A stretch of DNA of 64,000 bases. It comes from Pseudoscleropodium purum. Its lineage: Eukaryota; Streptophyta; Bryopsida; Hypnales; Brachytheciaceae. This document shows positions 1 through 12,160 of this stretch, piece after piece. The position numbers were made by a program, and so were the translations under genes. Position 1 is the first letter of the stretch; every line of letters starts with the position of its first letter. The notes under the pieces are model-generated. The model made no database searches. It was not told the origin of the DNA and saw only the letters and a program-made list of their open reading frames with translations. Location: the NCBI GenBank assembly GCA_963969395.1, contig OZ017797.1, positions 33,046,001-33,110,000 on the forward strand, given 5' to 3'.

Positions 1-75
1 AAGCTTGTTATCAGCATCGACCTTCTACATCGGGTAGCTCTTCCGACTACCATCGAACTTCGAGATGTCCGGCAA

Positions 76-484
76 TCATTTACGCAACGAAGGAGCAATA
101 ACTCCATACTGTTGTTGTTGCAAAGATTGCGGCATCATCTGTGACGAAGATGGACCTCCCAATTGCTTTTCAGCAAGTTCTGAACGCAACCTCATAATCT
201 CCCGTTGATAGTCCTCCTCCGTATATTCTTGTTGTTGTTGCTGCTGCAAGATCTCCTCGTTCTCCTCGTTGAAAAGCGCGCTGTCTTCCATCTCCAAAAA
301 GTAAACACGCCTCAACCAACGTCTTCAAGCTTCGCAAAGCTTTCCTTTGAGTCCCAATTCTGTAGTCGTCTCCTATCGTTACTACGAGGGTGGATAAAGT
401 CCTCAATCAACTCGTCCAAGTTTTGCCGTTTGAAAAGCAAGGGTGGATTAAGCCCCTTCAAAGAGAGAGAATTTCTGGATTATG
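76..484 (-). pseudogene. 3' part of an unidentified protein gene, Gln-rich and frameshifted
   Basis: On the minus strand an open frame ends at 76 and encodes a short acidic stretch, a run of six Gln, then a heptad-like segment (TEEDYQREIMRLRSELAEKQ), which suggests a coiled coil. Upstream on the same strand (about 480 to 310) another frame encodes coherent polar sequence including LDELIEDFIHPRSNDRRR. The two join only through a frame change near 310-320. This looks like the C-terminal part of one protein broken by a frameshift. No catalytic motif is visible and the family is not recognised. A transposon-associated protein is possible because everything around is repeat, but that is inference. 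The upstream part could not be followed beyond about 484. Confidence 0.3.
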
Positions 485-1084
485 TAAGAGTATAGATATC
501 AAAACAAACATATACTACTGAGTAAAATATAATATTAATCCAGAAATTAAGTTTACAATGAATAAGTGTTTACATATATACTAATCTCTGTCTAGCTTTT
601 ACTTTAACTAACTAAAAGTAAACTTTCAGTTCTATCTTTAAACTGAAATTATCTTAGACTAGCGAGTGTACATCCGAGCTTCTAACTGGGCTTAGCCCAT
701 GACAACAACATTATAGTCATTGTTCAATTGTGGAAATGATTGCAAGATGAAGAGTTTATAAAAATTGAACAAACACTATGTACATCCGCACTTTTTCATT
801 ATTCAAGAAGTAATTGAGCCTCTAACGTGGAAATTTATTAATTTGAATTGAAATGGATGTAGTTGTAGATCACTCATACAACAATTGTAGATCACTTGTA
901 GAACAATCATAGATCAATCATAGAATAGTCATACTAATACTAAGTTAGGATTGTCATGTGGCATCATGTAATTCAATTTGATCTTTACATGACGGGAACA
1001 GCTCAGATTTCACCTCTCTCACTAGCATGAACAAAATCCTATATTTCCATAAAGCCGCCACTACATTTCTATGCCTGTTGATTA
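485..1084. other. AT-rich noncoding stretch
   Basis: No coding frame, RNA gene or transposon terminus could be supported. It includes short near-repeats around 865-925 built on a phrase meaning roughly 'tagatcactcata / tagatcacttgta / tagatcaatcata'. Confidence 0.5.
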
Positions 1085-1315
1085 TACCACTATGTTTATT
1101 GCCATTTATTGTTGCATTTTTTTTTTTATCACTATAAATGTTTGTTGTTTAGAGCCGCCATATTTGTTGTTTCTCACCTCGTATTTGTTGCTTCTTATCA
1201 TTGTGTTTGTTGCTTCTGACAACCATGTTTATTGTTTCTCACTACTAAGCTTGTTGTTTTTTACGACTATGTTTGTAGTTTTTCACCATCATGTTTGTTG
1301 CATCTCACTACCGTT
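1085..1315. repeat. Degenerate tandem repeat, about 30 bp unit
   Basis: A phrase of the type TATGTTTGTTGTTTCTCACC recurs about seven times with frequent substitutions. The open frames across it (for example 1071-1394 plus) are low-complexity Phe/Val/Leu translations of the repeat and are not genes. Confidence 0.6.
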
Positions 1316-1353
1316 GCTCTTTCCTTGCAAAGAAGTGAGTTCATCCATCTTAG

Positions 1354-1665
1354 GTGTTACAACTCTTACTTTGTTTTTCTTAGAATTTGTATAAGTGGAT
1401 TGTTCAAAATAATGATTTGATTTCTCTTAGATATCATAGCTTTTGCTTTGATTTTTATAGGATTTTTGTAAGTTGATTATTCAAGGAAGTGAGTTGATTT
1501 CTCTTGAGTATCACAACTCTTTCTAAGTTTTGTTCTCTTAGGGTTTGTGTAAGTGGATTGTTCAAAACAATGCGTTGATTGGTCTCAAGTATTACAACTT
1601 TTTATTTTGGTCCTTTTAGGAGTTTATAAGTTGATTATTCAAGGAAGTGAGTTGATAATATATTG
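1354..1665. repeat. Tandem repeat, about 80 bp unit, four copies
   Basis: Four diverged units start near 1354, 1430, 1508 and 1589. Each carries 'tagg..ttt.taagttgattattcaa' followed by 'gtgagttgatttctct'. Units 2 and 4 share GGAAGTGAGTTGAT, while units 1 and 3 share GTAAGTGGATTGTTCAAAA, so the array has an alternating A-B-A-B order of about 160 bp. Confidence 0.65.
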
Positions 1666-3489
1666 GACTTCATAGCTTTTGCTTTTATTCACTTAAGATT
1701 CATAAACATGTTATTATTTCAACCCCCAAAAGAATAGAATTCAATGTTCTTTGTATTTTTGATCTATTTGCATGGTTTAGTTTGAAAATTGCTTCTTCAC
1801 CTTGACTTAAGTATGTGCCTAAATTGGATTTTGTTTGTGTGTAGAAAATCACTTTAAATCAAAAGTTGAGTAAAAAGATGCTTCCAAGAAAGAAGATGCC
1901 CCTATCATGATGTTGAGCTTTGGAAGTTGCAATTGTAGAGGGGTTGATACTATAGAATACAGAGATTGATGAGTTTTATATTTACAATTAATGGAAGTGT
2001 AATATTGTTAAAAATTTGGTTACAAAGCTCTACTTAGCTGGGGCTTGGTCTTATCATTTTGTAGTCATTGGAAATGTGACAAGTTACATAAATAACTAAG
2101 AAATAACTTTGTGAAAGTTGCATTAGTCATTTAACATTGCAATCATTTTTTATTCAATTATATGTGTTATTTTATTCAATCAATGTTTTTAAGGATAGGA
2201 TTTTTGTGTTTCATGGTCATGGCACATTCAAAACTAGTTAAGACTACAATAGCACTCATCTTCAATTGCAGTATCACTCACTTACTACTGAAACAAAATA
2301 AATGACAAGTATACAAATAGTTTTCTATTGAAAATTGACTTCTGAGTAACTATCATGTATATATATAAAATGTGGAGAAGGACCAATAAAAAATTTCCAC
2401 ATCTCTAAAAGTCTCCACCACCATTCATTCATTAGTATTAATTATATATACGGCTAAGGTATAATTGAACATTTAATATGCCATGTTAGATGTCACCATG
2501 GACACATAAGTTGCCACGTAGGACAAATCTATGAATGAACATTCATGTATAAAGATGGATGGTGATATAAAAAATGTAGTCATTTGTATAAAAGACTTGT
2601 CCATAATGACTACATTGCCAATTTCTACAATAGTCATACATGTCCACAATGACTGAAAACGTGATCATATACAAAGTCATAGAATGCTAAAATTCTTCTA
2701 GTGATTTCAAGTGCAATATAAATAGCAAGCAATTGACTCCTAAAGAAGCAAATAATAGGTGAGGGCTTACAAAAATCTTTCAAACACTCTATTTAAGGTG
2801 GCTTTCAACATCAACTAATTTTAGTAGTAGCAAAAAAACAAGAGCAATGATCATGAAAACATAACATACACTAATAGAGAAGAAGATGCTTGAACAAAAT
2901 CATGAGTGTTCAAGTCAAGTTAAAGAGAGAACCTCATTACACTAGTAGGAGCCCGTGTTTTTTTTATGTGTCATTGTGACACGCATATTTTGAAGAACAT
3001 GAAGGCTATGATTTTGTTTTGGTAGTTGTAGTTGAAATTGAGGAGGATATAGCAAAAAACATGTTGAAGTAGCAATGACAACATGTTGATGCTGCCTGCA
3101 GTGGAGATGTTCAATGTGATGTGATAGAGGGCATGTCTATGTTACTTAAGACATCTTTAGTAATGCAATGCTACCACGTTGGCAGTTAGGGCTGTTTTTA
3201 CTATGGATAACTCCGATGAAAAGGAATTGGGGCTAGGTAAAATGCTGCCTCCAACTGAAAAACATAAAGAAAGGGTGGGTGTTGCCTATAATATTCCAAA
3301 ACACATGCATGGAGGGATGCAACAATAGGGCTTTAATAACATTTTCAGAATGAGTGCATATATGTATAGTCTAGGTTTTGTCTAGTTTACCAAAAACCCA
3401 GAACTAAGTATAGGGGTTCCAAATTTCTAGGGGAATGGTCAAATCGTCTATTGTTCTGTAGCTAAAGTCACATGTATATTAGATTTAGG
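1666..3489. other. AT-rich noncoding DNA with isolated CACTA-like ends
   Basis: No gene is supported. A CACTA-type right end (TTCTTCTAGTG) ends at 2703, and a CACTA-type left end (CACTAGTAGGAGCCCG) starts at 2940. No matching partner with a 3 bp duplication was found for either, so no element is delimited. Confidence 0.35.
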
Positions 3490-3493
3490 AAAA

Positions 3494-3567
<74 letters not shown>
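3490..3567. repeat. Compound microsatellite A(n)-AT(n)-GT(n)
   Basis: A run of about 22 A is followed by about 14 AT and about 14 GT dinucleotides without interruption. The minus-strand frame 3448-3705 is a translation of this tract. Confidence 0.95.
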
Positions 3568-3571
<4 letters not shown>

Positions 3572-4177
3572 AGTTGTTTAGTTTGTAAAGTTAGGTTTTT
3601 CACTCTTATTCCCAAGGATTTAAATTTTGTTGACAGTCTTTTACAGATGTATGCAGATACAAATGATGTCACAGTCCTATATAGTGTTCTAAAGGTGGAC
3701 AACACATCTTTGGCAACACGTCAGGCTAGGCAACACGTCTTATACATGGATGTAGCCTATGACCTAATCATGTATATACAAGATAATATTTTTAAAAATA
3801 TACAAATAATTATTTAATTAACACATTTTTATGTATTGGGCAATAGGGCCAATAATTGCTCTTTCTAAGCTTTTCAAATCTATCTGCAAAATGACTACAC
3901 GTGGGAGTCTCAGTGGGCAATACGTCCAGTATGCAAGGTATGAAATGTTCAGGACAAAATACTAGATTCTTGGTCTTTGAGCTTTCTTTTCTTTTTTAAG
4001 ATTGGGCAACAAGTCTGAGGGCAATAGGTCCAAAACCACAGGGTGAGTCATCCCTAAACATAAACAAACATATATCAACCACAAAGAACATAAAATCTCA
4101 CATTTCTGTCCAATTCTAAATCCAAGATATGAATTACAAGTTTTATTTTAGAAGTTGTAGGACAGATATTCCAAACA
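3568..4177. other. Noncoding stretch
   Basis: No gene or transposon end was recognised. Short phrases of the type 'gcaacacgtc / ggcaatacgtcc / ggcaacaagtc' recur between about 3710 and 4035, suggesting a weakly repetitive origin. Confidence 0.4.
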
Positions 4178-5430
4178 AGGTTCACGGCCCAAAGGTCGTT
4201 CGAAAAAGTTGGACCCTTTTTTTTTTTTTTTTTATTTTGTTTTCGATCAATTCATTTAGATTTTGAAGTCAAAATTTCAATCTTATTGATGTAATTTAAT
4301 TTATGACCCGTAGGTCCTATTGCTGTACCAAAAATCCTAAGACCAAATATATCAGTCCTATGACCGCGGAGAAAAGGACCCTATTACCGTGCAATTTCAA
4401 CGTTTCCTCTGACAAGCTGCAGCTTCGAAGCCATGCCATTCCATTCCTCCCGTCGCTGCAACCTCCTGCTCTGCGCGGCGTCTAGCTGCCGAGCTCTCTC
4501 AATCACAATTTCTTGGTGATTTTGCTCAATTTGTTGCAATTTCTTCAAATCTTGGTGTGCTTCAACAAATTGATGCACCACAGTCCCTTAGAAATCTCGA
4601 TTGGTGTGAATTTTCAAGAAATTTGATGCCCGTGGAGAGAGCACCAAATCCCTAATTTCTTCTTCAAATTCGAATTTTAGTACAATTTGTGGATTTTGTG
4701 TTGGATACTTTGCTCATTCAATCACTCTGGTCTAACAACTCCCTTTATCAATCTAATTCAGGTAAAAATTTCAAAAATTTGGGAGAATTTTGGTGATGAA
4801 GCCAAATCCAACGCTGCAAAGGTACCTAATTTACCACCGAAATTTCTCAAACCAACTTCATACTCCTAATCGAGTCCTCCTTTCTTGTCAATCCAATTAC
4901 CATCTCTCGATTCTACGATCACAAACTCAGAGAATTATCAATTTTTTGAAATTTCAACCAACGGGCTGAAACAAGCATCCAAATCTCAAACTAGATTGTA
5001 GCTTTTGTTGCGTAGTCGATCCCTTTCGATGTCAACCCAATGAGCGTTGGTTTTGGATTCTTGACCTCCTGTTTCAAAGGAATCAATCATGTCGTGATAA
5101 CGTACTGACTCCTTCACTGAATTCAAAGCCAGCTACAACGTTGTCATCGATTTTAATCAATCAGGAATTCTTCCTGAGAAGCTTCAAACTCTCCGAGATT
5201 TCTCCAAAGTGTCCCAATGTCCACAACACTCAATGTTCACAAATGTCTCACTTTTACAAATTTCCACAAATTTCACAATTTTGACACCAATCTCGGAGTA
5301 AGAGAAAACTCAAAACATCATAACCAGAACTCTCGCAAAACACACAAACAGAAGACAAAGCACGAAGTTATATATATACTTGAAAGGAAGGCAAATAGAA
5401 TGCCAATTTTTTTTTATTGTTTTTAATATC
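4178..5430 (+). repeat. Unclassified dispersed repeat, copy 1
   Basis: The region begins with CACGGCCCAAAGGTCGTTCG and has a GC-richer middle (about 4380-4500). It resembles, in inverted orientation, 17275-18640. Both carry CACGGCCCAANGG near one end, then ACCCTATNNCCGTGCAAT, then a GC-rich block, then a long run with CAATT phrases. The likeness is by eye and patchy. A long terminal repeat or other retroelement end is possible, but no TG..CA ends, primer-binding site or duplication was confirmed. The small frames inside (4303-4485 plus, 4384-4581 minus) have no recognised product. Confidence 0.35.
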
Positions 5431-6303
5431 TATTTATAGTCTTCTTGGCACCCCTCCCAAAGGGTGTGTCTCTCTAATTTTTACTTTTACTATTTTCAAT
5501 TTTTACTTTTAATTAATTAATTAATTAAATCCTATCCATACTATAACATATAGATTAACTTTATTTTTAAAGTTTTTCTACTTTTATCTAATAAAGGGCC
5601 CCTAATGGCTCCTAATATTCTAAATTTGCTATTTTAATTTAAAAATCTTGTCTACAATATGTAATTTTGAAATAGCTTGGACAAGAAAAGAAGGCTTTAG
5701 TAAAGGTGAGGAATGTTTTGTTATTTTTGTTTTAAACATAAATTAGTTTCCATAGAGAGCATGTGCAAGGAAAAGTAGTTTGTATTTTATGAGGCAATGA
5801 CAATTGAGGTCTACAAGAAAACATTATTTGCAAAGTAGGACCAAATTTTAAAATCATCGGAATTCAAATCACTTCACTAATTGATAGCACTATTAAGTCG
5901 TATTAGGTAGAGATAATATTTGCAAGTCATATTGTTCCAATAGTACCATGTCTAATACAAGCACTACATGTGAGGTGGCAATTGTTTTTTTAATATGAAT
6001 GAGTCTAGGAGTTTTTTTTAATAGTAAGAGAAAGTATGGGTAAAATTTCCCATTTATGTACTTTAAGGACTACAAGATGTTGATTTCAGAATATGTAGGG
6101 AAATTTTTTATATCTTTTGGAATTGCACAACATATAGGAAAATACAAGTATATAGAAAGAAATTGAGAATCATTTTGAATACTAAATTTTTAAGAATTTA
6201 ATTATAAATTTGAAAAATTAAAATCCCAATGGTGGTTATGTAGTCATAAGCAATCAACATTAGATGTCTTCATTTTTCCCAAATAATATTAAAAATTGAC
6301 TAA
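5431..6303. other. AT-rich noncoding stretch
   Basis: Nothing beyond homopolymer runs and a short TTAATTAATTAATTAA tract near 5512-5528 was seen. Confidence 0.5.
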
Positions 6304-7190
6304 ACCCCTATAGGATTGAGGCCATTTTTTTGCCAAAAAAACACTCAAAACTGCCATTTTTATAGCAAAAGGTAAAAAATCTTAAAATTCATTTAATTTT
6401 TGGATCTAACCATAGGATCTTACACCAAACTAGTATGAGAATGTGTGGAAGATATTTCAAGGTTTTTGACCACATAGATTGTAAGATATCTAAGTTTTTT
6501 AGTGGAAAAAACAAATTTTTCAACACATTGTGAGACTAGATTTTTTGACTTTGAACATTTTTAACTTTAATTTTTTGCACTACACAATTTTGTGCTTTAA
6601 ATCTTTATTGTATAAAATAGAGTTGAGAGTTTAGAAAAAATCTAGAATATTAAAAAATAATTAATTTTTATTCTTTAAAAAATTGTTAAGTACAAGTAAG
6701 TAAGAGATAAAAGGAAAATCTCAATTATTAATAGCTCAAGAATGGAATTAAAATGCAGTAATTCCAATGGTGAGAGTGTTCTAGCAAGCAAAATAAACCA
6801 TGTGGACTTCTTTTTTAAATTGTAAAAATTGCATTTAGAAATTAATTCTACAAGTTATTTTTTGAAGAAAATGCTCTAATTGCTCAAAAAACAAGATTGT
6901 CCGTAACTTTCACATAAAAAATTCAAATTGAATGAACCAAAGTTGTACATGTACACAAAAATATTATATATGAGTTTGTTTGTTTTAAATTTAAAATTAA
7001 AATTTCTGAATTTTTTTTGTTGCCCCCCATCCCCTATTATGAGCTTATTTGGACATAACTTTTTTCCCCACGAAGCTAATGCATTTCTGTATCTTCAAAA
7101 AAAGTTTTAGAAAAGAAAAAAAAAATTTGAGCTTGTAGGTACTTGCCTAAAATCCCATTTGTTTCCTTAAGAGATAGTAGTCTTTTAGGG
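6304..7190 (-). mobile_element. Degenerate TTAA-type (piggyBac-like) nonautonomous element
   Basis: The left end reads CTAA then ACCCCTATAGGATTGAG and continues with the 'gccaaaaaaacactcaaaactgcc' phrase that marks the reversed right end of the family. The right end reads TTTTAGGG followed by TTTAA. The length (about 890 bp) and internal phrases match the copies at 37632, 53497 and 57123. Both flanks have drifted from a perfect TTAA. There is no coding capacity. Confidence 0.5.
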
Positions 7191-9079
7191 TTTAATTCCA
7201 TTTTAAACATAATTTATAAGTACTTTGTACATTTGTAATGTGTGGGATTAGTTTTAAAATTACAAATGTTCAAAGTCAAACAAGCTAATCCTGCACTATG
7301 CAGAGAAAATTGTTTTCCCTACAATGAGTGCGGATATTTTGCATAATGAGGATTCATAAATTATTAAATATTATCCATGCATTCACATATTAATTAGGTG
7401 TGAGGTCCAACATTACATGTGGGAAAAAAACAAATTCTTTTGGTTACATTTTAAAGTAAAAGAAATTCTAAAGTACTCACTATTTTAATTAATTATTTTA
7501 AGAGTGATGTTTTTTGAAGTGTTGCTTCAACATTGAACATCTGATTTTGATGATGAATGATTATGATTTTTCAATACAACATTTTATGCAAAGGTGTCCA
7601 TTGCAAATCTTCATTTTCTATTGTTGAGGGCTCTTTTAAATTAGCATGATGTAAAATACATCGTGCAGGAAAAATGACAATAGATATTTGATTTTTAATG
7701 TATTACAAGATATATGATACATTTAAAGAAATTGAGAAAATTCTTAGAGCTTACAATTTTAGTTGGTACCAACATTTTGGATTTGACATGGGACAAATGA
7801 ATGATAGAAAGACTACAAATGACTTGCACACATTAACAAGGGGTTAAGATTTGACTACAAGTGAATTTCTAGAAATTCTTGGGGGCTAAGGTAAAATGGT
7901 AACCACACGTAAAAAAAAATAGGTGAAAGCAGACCACATAGCATTTTTTTTCTTCAAAAAAAGGCATTTGCATTGGCATTTGAGTAATATGGCGCCCAAA
8001 GAGGATGAAGTGGCATGCCACATCAACATGCTTTAATGCCATTTTAGAACTTTAACATTGTCATAGTAGACGTTAGCTAAGATGTCTTGTGTCACATGTA
8101 GATGTTTTTTGTGATGTCAACTAAGACATCCTTCATAATGTTTGGATGTTTTTTGCAAGACAACATCATGCTCAACATAATACTTAGATCTGAAATTTTG
8201 TTTTTAATAATAAAAAAATTACATTTTCGATGTCCCATATAGTTTGTCTTCCCTCCTACTGCCCCTCTTGGATAATAACCTGACTTCTCGTGTCAAAATA
8301 CATACAATAAGGCTTCTCAAGTCATTCAATATCATTGCCAATATGGTATATTGTGTACAATGTATAGTATATTTTGTATAATGTGTGGTATATGGTGTAT
8401 AATGTATTGTATATGGCAGACATCTAAGCTAACATCAGAATTCATGTCTCAAGAAACAACTCCAAAAATGTTTGGAGGTCAAAATTGATGTTGCTAAAAA
8501 TAGTATTCAAATTCTTATGAACGTCTAAATTGATGTTGTTGAAAATAGTATGAAATTTTTTAAAACATGACATCAACTGCCACTTCATTTTTAGATCAGA
8601 TGAAAAAAAACCCTATATGGCATTGCCTGCTTGCGTGGCACTTATGCAGCTGCCACATGGCATACTTTGAGCACTTTTTTTAACCATGTTTATTGTGACG
8701 TTTCTCTAAAAACATGGCATGTTCTTTCAGATTTTCTTGTGTTTTTTCCACATTGATCTTGATGGATTTTTTTGCGCATCCACAGTCCACATGCCTAATG
8801 TTTCACTAGACATCTACACACATTACTATAGATGTCTAAGAAAACACACTTTTCTTCTAGTGTCACATCCTTCAAATTGATTGCATCCTTTAATTGAAAC
8901 ATTTGAATTTCCCAAAACTCTTGAATGCAACAACCAACACATTCAATGACATTTGTTTTTTTAATTCACATTGCACGGCAACAAAAAGTGACCTTGATTT
9001 TTTTAAATCTCATTATATGGTTGTTGATTTACACTTAGAGGAGGTTGGTAGGGCAAGGTTGCTTGCCTCTTTTGAAGAG
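7191..9079. other. AT-rich noncoding DNA, possibly a decayed CACTA element
   Basis: Phrases with AAGATGTCT or AGACATC recur in both orientations between about 8040 and 8850. A CACTA-like right end (TTTTCTTCTAGTG) ends at 8862, just after a hairpin at about 8810-8840. No left terminus with a matching 3 bp duplication could be found. The plus frame 8894-9103 has no recognised product. Confidence 0.3.
8346..8411. repeat. Tandem repeat, 21 bp unit, three copies
   Basis: Three consecutive units of the form TATATTGTGTACAATGTATAG differ by a few bases each. Confidence 0.75.
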
Positions 9080-9330
9080 ATAGTGTTGGAATCTCTACTC
9101 TAAGATAAACTTTGAAGTCCTTTCTTTAACTCAATTTTCAATAAATTTGAAAAAAAATTTAAAAAAAATTGGGTGTAGATTATATATTACAATATTACAA
9201 CCATTTTGATTGACATTTTTCAATTCCATAACTAAGTTTTTAACAATTTTGTATTTTGAATCATTCTAACATTTGAAATTGAGACTTAAAATACTACCTT
9301 GTGGTTGTGTAGACTTGAGTGCCAAATAAT
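9080..9330 (+). repeat. Fragment of the TTAA-type element family
   Basis: The stretch from 'ggaatctctactctaagataaactttgaagtcc' to 'gtattttgaatcattct' matches the middle of the copies at 38000-38180 and 63500-63690. No terminus survives. Confidence 0.6.
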
Positions 9331-9879
9331 TGATATTTATTACTATGTTACATTTAACAATACAATAAATGATCAATATTGTTGGGTCCTAATAAATGAA
9401 CCTATAAATTATAAATTATAGAATTAGTCAGGACAATTAAAATTTATTGTGATATTTTAGATTTAAAAGATTTTATTCATATTCTTCTTAGTATATAATC
9501 AGAATTTTCAATTCTATCAATTATAGTCCAAAAGTCTTGATATAAAAAACAAATTTTTTCTTTACATACAAAAATTTGTAAAGTCTAAATATTTGTAATA
9601 TTTTATTTTATTTAATAAATTATGAAAAAAAACAATTATGTATTATATTGTGGATAATGATTTTTTCTAAATCGATTTGAGCTTTCATTTCTTGTATCTA
9701 CAAAGTTTTGGAATTTTTAGACACTTTGCTATGAAGAATTTTGGATAAAAAGACCTTCCTTTTAGATAATCCATAACTATCTTTGACAATTTTAGTCAAT
9801 TTTTATTATTATTATCTAATAGTTGCATTGATGGACTTTAATGAAATATTGAGGAATATTGAACAACTAAATATATTAA

Positions 9880-10760
9880 CCCCCAAACGTCCAAATCAGG
9901 GTTGACACGATGTCCGGACGCGGACGTTGTGTCCGCAGCATCCGCTGACATTCGCGGTCCCGGCGGACGCAGCGTCCACTTGTCCCCCGTCCGCCTGTCC
10001 GCCCGTCCATCCATCCGATCGACGCGTGGACTAATCTGGTCCGCACAATCTGGACGTCCGCCCCGTCCGTCCGCCCCGCCCGTCCGCTTTCCAACGGCGG
10101 TCGGGACGCTGCGTCCGCTAGCGTCCGTGCGTCTAGATGTCCGGAAAACGGACGCTATTTTGGGGCGGACGTTGAGATTTGTCAACCCTAGTCCAAATCC
10201 TTCTCTAGAATTGACAATTTGGAAAAATCATTACAAAATACTATTTGGAAGAATATTTTGGAATTATTGTACAAACAAAAGTTGTAGATTTTGAGTTTTA
10301 GATTCCATTTGCATAGTTAGATTCATCAATGCTATCACCAACATTTGTTAATAAATTTTGAAAGGAAAATTTTGAAATTCCTTCTAAATTCAATTACAAA
10401 CAAAATAGTGTCTTTTTTTTAGTAAAACTTATTAGAATGAATTTGAAATGAGTCTTTTTGACATAGTGATTATTTGAATTTTTTGTATTCTTTAAATCTA
10501 TGACTACATTTTTGCAAATCAAATTTTGAACTAGAGTCAATGCAATTTGGGCTTAGTCAACCACTTGACACATTTCCACATTTGTAATTTTAGAAAAATA
10601 TATATACACTAATAACATCAAATCCAACTATTAAATAGGACAATGGCTTGATAAAGTATCTCTACAAATTAGGATGACTTTCATCCAAGCAATAATGAAA
10701 AAAAAACAAGAATATGAATTTGTTCATTGTCCAAAAATTGGACATCAAAGCATTTAAGGA
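9880..10760 (+). mobile_element. TTAA-flanked nonautonomous element (piggyBac type, short subfamily) split by a hAT insertion
   Basis: TTAA at 9876-9879 is followed by CCCCCAAACG. At the other end TTTAAGGA is followed by TTAA at 10761-10764. Removing the nested hAT element and its duplicated target leaves about 580 bp. It aligns along its whole length, in opposite orientation, with 24330-24897. TTAA duplications and terminal C-runs are the signature of the piggyBac superfamily. It has no coding capacity. Confidence 0.8.
9897..10190. mobile_element. GC-rich hAT-type miniature element, copy 1
   Basis: The termini are CAGGGTTGACA at the left and TGTCAACCCTA at the right, which are inverted repeats of the hAT form YAGGG. 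An 8 bp duplication GTCCAAAT sits at 9889-9896 and 10191-10198. The interior is strikingly GC-rich and built of GTCCG/CGGAC words in both orientations, against an AT-rich background. Related sequence at 24330-24897 shows the site without the insertion. The frames covering it (9838-10185 minus, 9902-10294 plus) are by-products of base composition. It is nonautonomous. Confidence 0.88.
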
Positions 10761-10764
10761 TTAA

Positions 10765-12160
10765 AGATCCTACAATTGTTTTAATGAATTATTAATAATG
10801 AAATAAAAGAATTTTAAGCACATTGTTTGTAGAATACAAGTTTTGATTGTAGATTGCTAAGCACCTATAAACATGGTTAAGAATTTTTAGCAATAGGATT
10901 ATAATAGTTTTTTTTAAACTTAGAAAATGCTTTGATCATTAATATTCATTAAAAATATACATAATAATATATAGAGTACCTATAAGTAAATAAATTAAAA
11001 GTTGAAAAAAATCTTGCTTAAAAATGTGCATAATATTGAGCAACAACTATTATACTATTTTTTGCAATTTCCTTTAATATAACCAAATACGTGATTTATT
11101 CTTAGAAATTAGAAATTAGAAATTAAATCTTTATTTTTAAACAATAAGAATTTCATGCATTCAACCATTTTTCATCATTTTTTGTGTGTTTTCTTTCATT
11201 CATTATCAAACCATTATCCAACTAATTTCTACTACCATTGTCATTCCAAAATTTGAACAAAAATCTTGATTTTCTTGGTCATTTAAGAATGAACTCCAAC
11301 TCAATGAAAATTTCTTTGAATTAGGTTTTCAGCACATTTTTTGATGCAATAAAGTGTCACTAGATGGAAATTTTGATTAGAAATAGAAATACAAAGTTTA
11401 GACTACTATATCAATTTCCATTGGCCAAAGATTTCATTCATTTGAATGCTTTTCATTAGTTGACTATTTTGCATCTATTTGATTATTTTTCATCCAATAA
11501 ACCATCATTCATTTTTGAAAAAATATCATTCATTACTATTCTAACTATATTATCAAATAGGTGTAAAAAATACTTTAGTTTTTGCATCACATTAGATTTG
11601 TCTACTACCATAAGTGAAACGCGAGGTCATTATATCCTTGTGTAATATTTATTTATATTATTGAAAATAAACTTTGGTATATTCTAAAATAGAAATATCT
11701 ACATAAGTGATAATGTTGAGACTTTTTCCTCACCAATTCACATTTGTAGGCTTCTTGGGGGGTATACTATATAGGAACTCCATTGATCACGTGCAAACAA
11801 GCCTCTATTATTTGGCTATGTAGGTAATTTTTTTAATTTATGAGGGGATTTTTTTTATCAAAATTTCTAAAACTTGCTTATTTTATATACCCTATATTTT
11901 AGTTGAAAATTTTTTTAGGTATTCATTTTTTATACTCTATGTTCATTACAAATACAACATATTAGATAATGTTTTACTAAAACTTAGAAGGATAGGATGC
12001 ATACTTTTTTATGAGAAGGGTTGCCTAAACATTACACTTGTACTTTGTAGTTAACCTTGAATGCTGAAATTGCAAACTATAATCATAATAGAAATACGGA
12101 ATTACACTACTTGCAATGAAACAAATCGAATTTGAAATTTGAATCAAAACATAGTACTAA
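10765..12160. other. AT-rich noncoding stretch
   Basis: No gene, terminus or tandem array was recognised. The plus frame 11460-11645 shows no family features. Confidence 0.5.

Noticed and set aside
1..6. Window begins with AAGCTT, a HindIII site, suggesting a clone end
   Set aside because: One restriction site at an edge can be chance and says nothing about biology.
3448..3817. Frames with runs of Tyr-Ile, His-Thr or Cys-Val
   Set aside because: They translate the AT and GT microsatellite.
9838..10294. Open frames of 72 to 130 codons on both strands, rich in Arg, Pro, Gly and Asp
   Set aside because: They lie on the GC-rich hAT miniature, overlap on both strands and consist of translated GTCCG/CGGAC words. 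Stops are scarce only because the DNA is GC-rich.
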